DNA of 64,000 nt from Pseudopyrenochaeta lycopersici (Eukaryota; Ascomycota; Dothideomycetes; Pleosporales; Pseudopyrenochaetaceae): assembly GCA_003313425.1 (NCBI GenBank), contig NHZP01000013.1, positions 62,001 through 126,000 of the forward strand. Reading direction: 5' to 3'. Below the pieces are notes generated by a model that saw nothing but the letters and a program-made list of their open reading frames with translations, had not been told where the DNA came from and searched no databases. A program made the position numbers and the translations under genes. Below, one piece after another: positions 12,183 to 22,507 of the stretch. How positions within the stretch are numbered: position 1 is the first letter of the stretch; each line of letters begins with the position of its first letter.

Positions 12183-14485
12183 CTAAAGATCTATTCTATG
12201 CCAATGTGTGAAATTGCTTATGGTTGCAAACGAGATCGTGGGTTTCTTGGATACCGCATTCCTGGTTCGAGACGTTGCTTCTCCATGACACGTAGCCAAC
12301 TCATTAGCGAAAGGTGCCTCGCATTCAACAAATACAAATTCCCAGGAATCTCCACCTATCTTTCTCACGTCTCCTGACTCAATGCTAGCTTTGACTTCCG
12401 CCTGGATGCGTTGTTTCGTTTCTTGATCCTCTTCGTATTGTTGCTCAGATTCCTCCACGTGAGACTCGTAACGTTCTTGAGTGATCCAGTTCTCTTCGCT
12501 GACTATGATAGTGAGCCTAACCTTTTTATTTGTTGCCATGTCAACAGCCGAGATCTAGTTTAAAATGTCAGTGTACTGATACAGGCGTGAGCGGGATATA
12601 AAATATGCTTACTTTGATTTCATCTTGGTATTGGTTGACTTCAACTATGACATCAACCTGGGGCCCAGTCAATCTACCATCAGAACACAGACCTGAACCA
12701 AGACGCACCTTTGCAGTTCCACGCTTGCCCCCACTAAGTGGAAGGGCAGGAAGAGTTCCCATATATATGTTATCCTTAGTCTGAGGCCGTTCACCTTGGA
12801 AGACCCGAATATTCATCGCCTCTTGGTTATCCATTATAGTGGTGAAGAGCCGTGACTTTTTGGCTGGCAGAGCGGCACCTCGAAGGAGTATGGGATGCAT
12901 CAAGCCGCCAGCTGTTTCTATGCCTATGCATACGTTAGCGTATGCAGTCACCGTCCATGTTCGTGTCTATACCGATTGATAATGTACGGACATCAAACGT
13001 GCCGATCAGGCATCCAGTATGTCCGTCATCAGCCAGAATTGCACCCTGAATTGCTGCACCGATTGCGATGGTCTCGGTAGCGTTTAGGTATGAGAGGATG
13101 CGTATAGCACCGTCGTTCTTGGAGAAGTATTCGCCTATCATGTTTCGTACCAGAGGCATGGTTGTGGAGCCGCCGGCGAGGACTACTTCGTCGATCATAC
13201 TCTTATTGAGCCGGGAGTCTTTAAGAACCTTGTCAATAGAGGAGATCGCTTTTTTGATCAACGGCGTCATCATAGAATCCTGACAAATTAACGTCTTAGC
13301 TAATTTTCATTATTCCGCATTGAAAATACATCTTACAAAGTCGGATCGTGTGAGGTCGTGCTGGAATATCCTCCCATGGGCAGAATCTTGGACAGTGATT
13401 GTAGCCAGATTCTCAGTCGACAAATTGCGTTTCCCTTGTTCTATTTCAAGCCTCAGTTTATCTATAGTATCCCTGTCCTACAAAGCACTGTTGATTAGCA
13501 CAGCTCCTTGAGTCCGTCTCAGCGTATTTACTTGCCCTGCGCAAGTCTTTGTTGTTTCCGGCGATGAAGTGCTGAATTATATGATGAAGCCATCGCTTGT
13601 TCACATGCTCTCCACCTAGGTCCAAATTTTCTGTGAACCCTAGTATTTCGAACACACCTTCGTCGATTCTCAAAGCTGCTACATCGAGCGTGGTTCCCCC
13701 CATATCGAATGCCAGCACGTTGCGTTTGTCATCGCGAGGTTTAGTTCTCCCGTCCAATCTGTCCAGTCCATAGGCTAGGCTAGCAACTGTAGGCTCATTT
13801 ACGACACGCAAGACTTCCATACCAGCCCGAGTCCCAATGTCTTTGACAGCTTCACGCTGCGAATCGCCGAATCGATATGGCACAGCTATAACCGCGTAGC
13901 CGACAGTTGTGTTGAGGTGCCCAGACGCAATCTCTTTCAGATGCTTGACGATTGATGTTGTTGTCTCAGTATCAGAGAGGTAACTTGTGACATCAAACTC
14001 ATCGTTCCTCGTCAACTGAACCATTTCTGGATAAGGTTGTCCTGGTATTAATCTGAATGGGTCATTATTGTGCGATGTAGGTTTGAAGCCCGCATCAGAA
14101 ACAATGTCTTTGTTCTTGATACATGAGACCCATGGTAAATTTGTTTTATTTCCATAATTCCAGCCTCTGTCAATAGAGACACTGGTTGCACTACATAGCG
14201 TTAGGTTGGTGTGATGATATTGCCGTACTGTTTGCGAGATACATTTGGAGAAGGCTGCATGGGGGCTTACTAGCTAACACAAGAAACTGTATTTCCCAAA
14301 CTGATTCCAATAACTGGACCGGTAACTGATGGTTCATACTGTGATTTTACGGGGCGTGCCAAGAAGACACAACAGGTGAGGACAGCGAGGACAAAGAGCA
14401 AGACGCTTCGATTTCGTTTTGTCCTGCATCTACGCAGACGAACCATCTGTCTGGACATAATATAAGATTTCGAATAAGAGATCAT
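12183..14485 (-). CDS. Divergent ER-type Hsp70 (BiP-like), six exons, 666 aa
   Basis: Hsp70 chaperone-like ATPase. Proposed exons: 14485-14271, 14190-13536, 13477-13337, 13279-12973, 12923-12613, 12554-12183. All phases match and total 666 codons, the usual BiP length. The N terminus is basic followed by a hydrophobic stretch (about residues 28-46), suggesting ER entry. Visible nucleotide-binding blocks: IGISLGNTVSCV (about 59-70), a DSQREAVKDIGTRAG block, NEPT (about 203-206), FDMGGTTLDV (about 233-242) and LAGGSTT (about 371-377). The substrate-binding domain follows, with QVFEGER-like VFQGER and ISAVD. The phosphate-1 motif normally reads GIDLGTT; here it has Ser62 and Asn65. The segment between the phosphate-1 loop and the DSQR block aligns poorly with ordinary Hsp70. 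The C terminus is RIDL rather than HDEL/KDEL. Surroundings are transposons. Family membership is sure; ATPase activity and ER residence are inference. Confidence 0.85.
13478..13535 (-). other. GC-AG intron in the Hsp70-like gene
   Basis: This 58-bp intron has donor GCAAGT instead of GT, a GCTAAT branch-like site and acceptor TTTGTAG. Using the nearby GT at 13531 instead puts the next exon in the wrong frame with an early stop. The GC donor gives phase 0 and continues the Hsp70 alignment (NNKDLRR then DRDTIDKLRLEIEQ). GCAAGT is the usual sequence of the rare GC-AG class. The other introns of the gene are GT-AG: 14191-14270, 13280-13336, 12924-12972 and 12555-12612. Confidence 0.75.
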
Positions 14486-15079
14486 CTAAATAGTAACAAA
14501 AGAACGAGCGATTTCGATGGTAGACCGGATAATTGATGATTGTTTAGTTTGTTAGAACCAGCTGCAAGCCCGGAAACTGAGGTAAATGTACAAAATTGCT
14601 GCCTGATATCTTGGTACGTTGTCTTTTCGACTCACTTCCATATGAGGCCGACGTTTCAAGGGGCCGGTGGAAAAATACGGGCGTAGCGGCGACTTTTTCG
14701 TGACTCAGCAAATGGACATGGTGTCCTCAAGGTCGTGGCTTGGCACGTCGCAAAGCAGACAAGTTTAACAGAAGCGAGTGTTGCCAAAATATAGATTTAG
14801 GAATTTCGAATGCACTGCTGATACGAACATTAGAAAGAAAAGAAAAGTGTGAGTGTTTTGATATAAGCCTTAAAGGGTGCACAGAGAAATTGTTCATAGA
14901 AGTGCATATCATATTGTTGCACTGTAGGTGTTAACCGAACAGTGAAAATGATTGGGATACGAGGCACAAAGTTAAGATGGGTTTTGTGTTTGTATTTGGG
15001 TGTTCGACAATGTGTGTCGTCTGTTTTTAAGAGATGGCACAAGTCTCTAAGTCTTTTATGAAGACATTACGTGGACTGC
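14486..15079. other. Upstream region of the Hsp70-like gene, no gene seen
   Basis: Balanced-composition sequence between the Hsp70-like start codon and the palindromic MITE. It presumably holds the promoter. I did not find a convincing array of heat-shock elements (alternating nGAAn and nTTCn). Short open frames here have no recognisable features. Confidence 0.4.
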
Positions 15080-15081
15080 TA

Positions 15082-15826
15082 CCGAGGTGGACGGCGTAAC
15101 GAGCCAGACGGCGTAACGAGCCACTTTTCCCTAGTAAATCTGCCAAAATCCTATCTCTATTTCTATTTTTCTAGCTTCTTTTAATACATAAAAAGAAAAA
15201 GTGTTAATATTAAAAATATATTTTAAAAGTAGCTTTATAAATCTAGTTAATTATAATATTAAAAATAAATTATTTGAAAAATATACTAATTTTTAATAAA
15301 AATAAATAATATATTTTATAAATTTTTTTTAATATAGCTTTAAAGCTTATATTATAGATTCTTAGTTTTAAATAGCTAGGTAAATATATAGATTATCTCT
15401 AATAATATACTTATATAAACTTTTCTCTTAATAAAAGTTTCTATGTAACTTTAGGAAATATAGTGTAAGATTATAAATAAATTATATATTTATTTAGTTA
15501 TTTAAAACTTAGAATCTATAATATAAGCTTTAAAGCTATATTGAAAAATTTATAAAATATATTATTTATTTTTATTAAAAATTAGTGTATTTTTTAAATA
15601 ATTTATTTTTATTAAAAATTAGTGTATTTTTTAAATAATTTATTTTTAATATTATAGTCAACTAGATTTATAAAGCTACTTTTAAAATATATTTTTAATA
15701 TTAACACTTTTTCTTTTTATGTATTAAAAGAAGCTAGAAAAATAGAAATAGAGATAGGATTTTGGCAGATTTACTAGGGAAAAGTGGCTCGTTACGCCGT
15801 CTGGCTCGTTACGCCGTCCACCTCGG
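15082..15826. mobile_element. Palindromic MITE, Tc1/mariner type, TA flanks
   Basis: A 745-bp foldback element. The left end CCGAGGTGGACGGCG is repeated in reverse complement at the right end, and arms of roughly 300 bp match almost base for base into the AT-rich interior. Each terminus carries a 17-bp subterminal unit (GACGGCGTAACGAGCCA) in two tandem copies. The element is flanked by TA at 15080-15081 and 15827-15828, the target duplication of Tc1/mariner elements. The right arm contains an extra tandem copy of an about 36-bp AT-rich unit near 15580-15650. It has no coding capacity, so it must have been mobilised by a transposase from elsewhere. Confidence 0.85.
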
Positions 15827-15828
15827 TA

Positions 15829-16689
15829 AGCGAACTACTGCCCTTGGCCAATGGCGTGCGACACATTGATTGTCTGTTTAAGATGGAGGGTGGCCTGCAG
15901 CTATATGTTTATGAGAGATTACTAATTCTCGAATCATGTAACCAATACTAGCTTACATTTTACAACCTAGAACCTCGTGAGGGGACAGCCGCCTATAAAG
16001 CCCCGCGAGCCTATTTTATGCGTTTAGCACAAGGCTATACCTAATAGACAGGTAACAAGTTTTAAGTCTTATAGTTTTAGGAATCTTACACTCGAATTGT
16101 CAGATTACACAAGTGCTGTAAGGCCTGTTAGATATAAAAGATAAACTCAGAAGTACTGCACAGGAAAGAGCGATGAATAGAGGGGCCGATACTACGGTCT
16201 TCGGAACCTCTGGAAGCACAGCAGTCATAGAAAGGAGGGGAGAGAACAGACAATGAATCAATCACGCTCATCATCAAAATTCATCAAAGATCAAGCCAAA
16301 TAGTCCTTGAATCTGACATCTATAGGGAGCCTTTCTATATTAGATAGAATTATTTATGTACAGACGAATCTCTACATGTCAGATACAAGCAGCGAGGGTA
16401 CACGATACGACAAGGTGCCTTGCCTTGCACGATGTTTAGTGGAGCGAAGGGGTACCTTCGAAAACAAATGCCGCACCCCCAGCATCCAAACACTTGGCGC
16501 ACGGGAAGTAGCCTGGATGCTCCAACCAGACTTCCTAGTAATGAATATAAATATGAATACTCGAACTGCGTATGAATGAATATTCATAAGTATTCTTACC
16601 CTGTTTAGCTAATCTTCGGCGCATTTACCTCATTAAATTTTGTATTTTATATATACTCTATTACCACCATATGTTCGCTATTAGGAGCA
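15829..16689. other. Intergenic, no gene recognised
   Basis: UnRIPed, mixed-composition sequence. Short frames on both strands overlap at 16307-16587, but neither has a recognisable domain and they mirror each other, so at least one is an accident. Nothing else was identified. Confidence 0.4.
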
Positions 16690-17130
16690 TTATCTATCCT
16701 TTCCTCATCGACTTCTTCTCCCACACGTTCTCCCACACGTTCTTCCTCCCTTCGACCCTCTAAGAGTATTAGTAACAATAGCACTCTACTAGCCTCTGAA
16801 TTAGCCGAATATTTACTTGTATTAAAGAGAAGGAAACTGCGAGCAACGACTACATAGGATTACTTTCGTAGCCCTATGTGGAACGAGCCACGAGAGGATA
16901 AGAACCCGCGTCTCCTTTACTACTGCAAACAATGGACAAATCTACTGGCTGCTTATTTGATTAGTGGCAACGCCCGTTACTATTTAGCTAATGCGCATTA
17001 TGTAAATGTTAATAAGACTACAAAGGCTACGGTGCAGCTTCAAAAAGCTATTGAGAATGCCTTTACTTAAGCTAGAGATAAGATAGTGGGCACCGCTCAC
17101 CTCACTGGGCAAACGTTGTTCAACTTCCCC
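16690..17130 (+). pseudogene. hAT-like transposase N-terminal remnant (BED-type zinc finger)
   Basis: A plus-strand frame broken by stops at the TAG near 16855 and TAA at 17068 reads through a Ser/Pro/Thr-rich start, then PMWNEPREDK, then YYCKQWTN followed by a GNARYYLANAHY block. The C...H-L-x3-H spacing resembles the BED zinc finger at the N terminus of fungal hAT transposases, with one expected His now Tyr (CAC to TAC, RIP type). The frame continues ARDKIVGTAHLTGQT before stopping. No catalytic domain follows, so this is a truncated relic. Confidence 0.5.
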
Positions 17131-17614
17131 CTCGTGGGAGAAGAAGCTGCGTGTCGGAATGTGTCTTGGGCAAGCAAACTTTTAGTCCGATGTATGTGAT
17201 TGTCGAAGTGTACTTGGATTTCATGCTCCAACATGCTTTAAATGTATTGACTCAAAGTCAACAGATTTTAAGGCGACAAATACTTGTCGGTAATGTGATA
17301 TCTGCGACAGCGAGTAGGTGTCTAAATATAGAAGCAAAAATACTAGGGAGGAGCGACAAACAAGACTAAAAAGCGCTTCTTTCATCCAACTGTAGACTTA
17401 CACGGAAACGCTATCTCGCCACCAGCTGCGCTATGGACACCAAAGGTTGGCGGAGAGATTCGCAGGGCAGGGCGTCTTTTGCATTGCTGGAGGCTAGGTA
17501 AATCAACTTTTGGCGAAGCCCAGATACTCTGCAATCACAACGGGAAAATCTACTAAGCAGCCACCAAATGGATCAGTCTAACGAAAACGCTGCACTTCTA
17601 GATATAAGAAGCCA
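17131..17614. other. Intergenic between hAT remnant and membrane protein gene
   Basis: UnRIPed sequence. A 72-codon plus frame at 17151-17369 has no recognisable feature and is probably accidental. The 3-prime end of the minus-strand membrane protein gene abuts the right side. Confidence 0.35.
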
Positions 17615-18976
17615 TTATCTTCCTTGCCGGTGGCGTTTTCTAACGCTCCCATTACCTGGAATGCGCTCATGCTCAACAAACTCTGCCTTCTGAATTGATT
17701 CGCCTTGGTGGTCGATTTCAATATAGGGAGCCCGCTGCACAACCAGAGCCCATCGCCCCTTCCATAGGACAAACCACAGCCTAAGCCACCATACTATACC
17801 CAGGAAAGTTACAGCCCAGCCGACGCCTAGTACAAACCAATACGGCAGCTCCTCTATCGGCCTAGATACGCTTAAAGCAAATGTCGTAAGGAGAATAAAC
17901 CGAAGTGCGATACAGGCTACCAGAGTTGGTAGCGGATCGAGCCAGGGAAGCCAATCTACCTTCTCATGCCACCTTCTGCCTTTGCCTCCTCGTATCTTGA
18001 AATCCATCTTGAGAGAGAGCAGACCGAAGACAGTGAGAAGGCCCAAAACACCGACGATAGAGAAAATATAGAGATATGTGAGTGCCCTGTATGACGTGGA
18101 AGGTTTGGTCGGGATCCCGAGGAGGAGGACCAGTGCTATCTCAAAAGCCCAGTGGAGGAAAGTCGCTGCGATGGATACTTGTTCCAGATGGTGGTTGATA
18201 TTATTGATCCCAGGCTGTCGGTTGGAAGATGATACTCGGGACACTAGGGAATCGGTTCCGGATGCTAATTGTAGGGACCAAGGCAGGATGTCCTCTTTGA
18301 CAAGCTCCTGCTTGACTCGGAACGCTGTGAATGTCTGCGCCATAAAGACAATGAAGACAATCCCGAAGACGCAGCTCACCAGAAGTTTGGGTTTTTGGTA
18401 GATGTATTCGAGCTGGCAAGGAGTGTTAGAACTTTCTTGATCATACAGGACAAAAAAGTGAGAGACAAACATAGTTTTTGTCTCCTCCGCTTCGAGGGAT
18501 TGAGTAGCGTTCCCAGCTCCCATTATGAGGCTGTCGTATCACTCGACTGTAGCTGCTGAAGCCGGGAGGCGGCGCTAGCTTCAAGGCCGCCACGCACGAG
18601 TCGGTGAGCGGCTGGCCTCTCTTGATAATAGTCAGTCTGACTCTTCTGTAAAGAATTTGGATCGAGTGTTTACCTCAGTCAACCGTAGACAGTATTCAAT
18701 ATAGTCTTTCTCTGCTGTCCACTTTGCGATGCGAGTAGCCTGCCGTGTCTCAAGCCAGGCTGGAATAGCAATGAAAGAAATCACTGTAATCGCAAGGGTG
18801 CTAACAAACTTAAAGATGGTATATATTCGGTGATGAAGAGCAGAGAATCTCGAGCACGCGTTGCTTTGCTGCTCTATCTGTGAAGTGGTCTGAGCCGGGA
18901 GTGCGCTGAGCGGTACGCCCCCAGTTCCTTGTTCTGACTCATAAGGCTGAATAGCATTCAACTCAATTCCATCCAT
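17615..18976 (-). CDS. Multi-pass membrane protein, three exons, 416 aa, function unknown
   Basis: Proposed exons: 18976-18674, 18620-18471, 18412-17615. Intron 1 (18621-18673) has donor GTAAAC, branch CTGAC and acceptor AAG; intron 2 (18413-18470) has donor GTTTGT, branch CTAAC and acceptor CAG. Phases join without a stop. The product starts MDGIELNAIQ; an upstream in-frame ATG at 19009 is possible. A first membrane segment lies at about residues 54-74, followed by a soluble loop with CLRLTE, an acidic/Cys stretch and a PPP motif. Four or five further hydrophobic segments lie in the last exon, starting near residue 160. The pattern of one N-terminal span, a Cys/Pro-rich loop and a C-terminal block of spans is common in uncharacterised fungal membrane proteins. 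I do not know its function. It converges with no neighbour. Confidence 0.65.
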
Positions 18977-19044
18977 TTGAAAAAATGAGAGGATTGGTTT
19001 TCGGATCATCGAAGAGATAATCAAATTCTGGTCAGCTTCTGGAC

Positions 19045-19473
19045 CTAGGTAAGAAAGGAGTGGTGGTGGCTTAGCATTTTCAGCTGGTGGCTTAGCATCA
19101 TTAGCTGGTGGCTAAGCTCCATCCCGTGCGATGCCGCAGTCGGGCAGCTTTCTGCAATAACGAGAACTGGAAGCTGACGAAAGTGGTCGAAGTCCGAATT
19201 TCGGGAAGTCGTGCATGAATTGAGCCAATCCTGTACAACTGCCTGCCGCGGGTGCGCTGCTGTTTGACAGAGCTGTCGCTTTAGCGCCCCAACAACCTCC
19301 CTCACTGAGGCTTCCACTGGGATCAAGTTGATCGAAACGCGATCTGTATGTTCTTGAATCCATTCCAGAATCTTGCTAAGCTCCTTCTAACGACGATCGA
19401 AGCTGGCTTTCTTCACCTCATAGTTCCTCATAGCCCGATCCCACTTGGTAACTTGAGCCTGCGATACATCCAT
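19045..19473 (-). pseudogene. Gag-like (probably Ty1/copia) remnant
   Basis: A minus-strand frame starts with ATG at 19473 and contains one stop (TAG or TAA where Gln is expected) after about 30 codons. It reads KWDRAMRNYEVKKASFD, then KELSKILEWIQEHTD, then VREVVGALKRQL. The pattern of Trp/Tyr/Lys heptads, a WI motif and a later LK..L resembles copia Gag. It is cut off upstream near the Tc1 element at 19566. Assignment as gag is tentative; it could be a host-gene fragment. Confidence 0.35.
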
Positions 19474-19565
19474 AATGTTGGCGTGAGGTTTGGATCGTTC
19501 ATGTTCGCGATGGATGAGTATAGCAAAGCTGTGGTGGTAGCTATGCTTGGCAAGGCACTACACTA

Positions 19566-20914
19566 CAGCGACCCCGCAAAAGTTTCCGTTGCACAAGCGC
19601 GACGCGTTCCCTCACAACATCTCCTTCTTAACTTTCATGTATTATAACTATACTACTACAACGCTAAATTTTACAAGAAATAGACTAAAATATGCGCAGA
19701 GGTCCTAATTTAACTGTCTAGCAGCAGGATTAAATTATTAAGATACTGCATAGTAGTTCTATAGTTACTTAAGTTACTAACGCGTATTACTAAAGTAAAA
19801 GCGCTATATGCGACCTAGGGAAAAAATATTAACAAACAGGTATAACTGCAGATAAACCTTACAGTAGTTAACTGCCTATACTATCCCTTTATTAAAAGAA
19901 GATTATCTATCGCAAAGCACGCGCGCAGCTAATAATTAAGTATAAAGAGCTAGCTAAAGTAGTAGTAGTTATAAATCTAGATAGCACCTCTTTAAAGCTA
20001 CCTAGTAATAACATATTAGCATAATTCCTTAAAAGATAAGGCCTTACTAATTAACCTTATAAAAAATATCCTAAGCTTAATCGCTCGCGTGCGTTAAGGC
20101 ACCTTAAGTTCTATAAAGAGTACTCTTAATTCCTATAGTATTAGCACATAGTTAAGTTCTTAGATAAGTACCTAGTTTAGAAGGGCTTAGGGTAAAACTA
20201 AGAGTAAGTTTTTTAAAAACTAGATAAGAAATAGAAGGTAATAATACTATAAACCTATAGCTATAGTAAAAAGGTTATATAAATAGTATAGGGCTTAATA
20301 TAGTTAGATAAACGCAGGCATGCTAAAAGAAGTCCTCTAGTTATAATAGAGCGTAATTTTAATATAAAAAAGTAAAGGTACTCTGCTAAAAGTTATATTA
20401 AGGCCTTAACTAAAGGACTTCTACCTTCTTAGCGTCGTTCTTAGCTTTTTATGTAAGATAACGCGCGTATACATATAGTAGCTATAGCGCGTAAATTCCT
20501 TTGCGAGCACTACATTACTACTATTAAATAGCTAGCATACTTACCTAATCTTAACCTAATTAAGCACCTCTGTAAGTACCTAAAGAAGCGTATATATAAA
20601 TTATATCTATAATATAATAATTATAGCTAAGCTATAGAAGAGTAGGATAGCTTTTATAGTGTATTAAAAGAGTGCTAGCAGCGCATCCTAGCTAGGCTTA
20701 TTAAGAGCCTTATCTTAAGTATGCGACGACAAATCGCTGCATGCACAAAGGCGCAAGGATGGCAAACTAGATACTAACCATCTGAGCAACCAGTAACCTA
20801 AAAAATAATAATTATATAATGTTTTAGCTGAGATCCATAGTGTTGAAGTTTAGTGTACATGTGCTTGTGAGGGTGGCTCGTGCGTGCGCAACGGAAACTT
20901 TTGCGGGGTCACTG
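19566..20914 (+). mobile_element. Tc1/mariner-family transposon A, RIPed, 1349 bp
   Basis: Left end CAGCGACCCCGCAAAAG and right end CTTTTGCGGGGTCACTG are inverted repeats flanked by TA at 19564-19565 and 20915-20916. The inside is RIPed and carries a plus-strand Tc1-type transposase relic. Almost the same length as the related element at 62191-63540. The inverted repeats remain G+C-rich although the interior is AT-rich. Confidence 0.88.
19700..20777 (+). pseudogene. Tc1-type transposase, RIP-inactivated
   Basis: A plus-strand frame with about one stop per 15-20 codons matches the Tc1/mariner transposase plan. It has an N-terminal helix-turn-helix region (GPNLTV..Q near 19715), then KIIYRKARAQ. 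Near 20530 is a block reading AYLPNLNLIKHL followed by KYLKKRIYKLY, equivalent to the family YSPDLNPIEHLW block; the catalytic acidic residue reads Lys here. The frame closes with a TKAQGWQTRY end and TAA at 20775-20777. Amino-acid changes are consistent with C-to-T or G-to-A mutation. Confidence 0.82.
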
Positions 20915-20916
20915 TA

Positions 20917-21330
20917 TCTAGGCTTGCATGTCGTTCTTTGTCTGTGGAAACGATCGTTACTATATCTCTTCCCAACGCCATCCATTCTAGACGTTCACGG
21001 CAACTGGTTGTTTGAATGCACTTGCAGGTCTGGTTGCAGCACTAGTCAATATACGATTTGCACAAGACGGACATTGGTCGCAGCCCACCTTGGCTACGAG
21101 TGTAATTATGGGGACTAGTATGCAGCTTCAATTATTGTGCTGGTTGCATGGTGTTGCGCGTGCATCAGGTAGTGGAACACGTTAGGCCCTCATAGAGGCG
21201 GTGTTAGCGTACGAGGCTTTACTTCAAGCTTCAATAACACTGTTTCTGGGTTTTATAGAGCCAAATCAGTGGCACTAAAGCCTGAAAATGTATTATCCTT
21301 TTAAAAACGCCTTTTTGTCAAGGCTGGCAT
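20917..21330. other. Intergenic, no gene recognised
   Basis: Mixed composition next to the Tc1 element. A 92-codon plus frame at 20840-21118 overlaps the Tc1 inverted repeat and has no recognisable domain, so I do not call it. Confidence 0.35.
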
Positions 21331-21701
21331 GATTTGTCTCCCCAAAAATTGACGAGTCAACTTCAACCTCACATAGCTCCTCACCAACACAGGCTAAATT
21401 TTGGTGGTGAGTACCAAAAGAGGCTTCAGAGCCTGGAGAATCTTACCCGATGTTTTAATCACCAAAATTAGCCCGCGTTGTAGCTTAATTATGCGTGAAA
21501 ATCCGTGACTTACTAGAGAAGTTGTAAACTTCAACTCTAATTAAGTTATTATTCTTACTCTTAGAAATTCTTACTTTAACATAAGAAGTAATTTAGAGCA
21601 TAATTAATATATTACTATCTTTAAAACTAAAAAGTACATTTAATACTATAGTAGAATTGCGCTGTAAAGCGGTAAAGTTGCGATTTTTGGGGGGACAAAT
21701 C
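21331..21701. repeat. Possible small MITE with short inverted ends
   Basis: The left end GATTTGTCTCCCCAAAAATT and the right-end reverse complement GATTTGTCCCCCCAAAAATC match at 18 of 20 positions, enclosing about 370 bp with no coding frame. No target duplication could be seen. The interior is only partly RIPed. Confidence 0.45.
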
Positions 21702-22507
21702 TCACTAATGTCAGGGACTATATTGGGTTCACTAGCATAGGAAGGTTGGTTAGGTAGTAGGAGTGTATTGCGGTGGTATAATAGACGAATCGCTGCTGAG
21801 CAGCGATAGAGTTCCACCCCCTTATATACTCTTACTAATTCTACCCTAGCATAGGCTACTATAGGCTAGGTTAGTCTAGGCTAACCTATAGGACTAATAA
21901 TGTCTCTTTTCTTAGGGCTAATTATCCTAAGCAGCGACTATAACTTCGCCTAGGCCTAAGTAGTTCTACTTTAATATTTTTAGCGTAAGTTAGGGTAAAA
22001 AGTATATATAGATAATAGTTATAGGCTACTATAGCTTATAAGAGAAAGTTCTAATAGTATGGAGGCTCTTTAGGGGTTATCTATACTAAATATATAGAGT
22101 ACTTTTACTAGTAAAGGTAACTTTCTTCTCTCTTACTTTTACTTTCTTTTAGCCTACTATAATCTTAAGTAAGTAGTAGCTAGTAAGTTTATATAATAAG
22201 GCTTCTCTAGAGTAGGACGTCTAATTTGCGCTTAGACTATTCTTATTACCCCCTCTCCTCCCTTAATACTATTCTAACTGTATTCTAATACCCTGTCTTA
22301 CGCTTAATAAACTCTACTAGTTATTAATTCGTGCAAAGTACTATTATTACGCTATATATACCTTCCTCTATAAAGAAAATATTTAGCTGTAATTATCCTT
22401 AGTCTGTTAAGGATTATATTAATAAGATTAACCTGTATTTTAATGCCCTAGAACTAGCTATTATCTACTATTCTTATAAGTTTACGCTTAAAGGTACTAT
22501 TATATCT
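21702..22507. repeat. RIP-degraded repeat DNA, unresolved
   Basis: TA- and CTA-rich sequence with polypyrimidine runs (for example near 22245-22265). It borders an LTR of family A. No enzyme motif was recognised, and no intact frame exists. Confidence 0.4.

Noticed and set aside
13531..13535. GT donor inside the Hsp70 intron and a supposed frameshift in exon 2
   Set aside because: Using the GC donor at 13535 restores phase and the family alignment, so no frameshift is needed.
16307..16587. Mirrored 90- and 71-codon frames
   Set aside because: They overlap on opposite strands, share no domain and do not join to any exon.
18078..18419. Open frames antisense and alternative to the membrane protein gene
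   Set aside because: They are shadows of the 17615-18976 coding sequence, whose hydrophobic pattern and splice phases are far more convincing.
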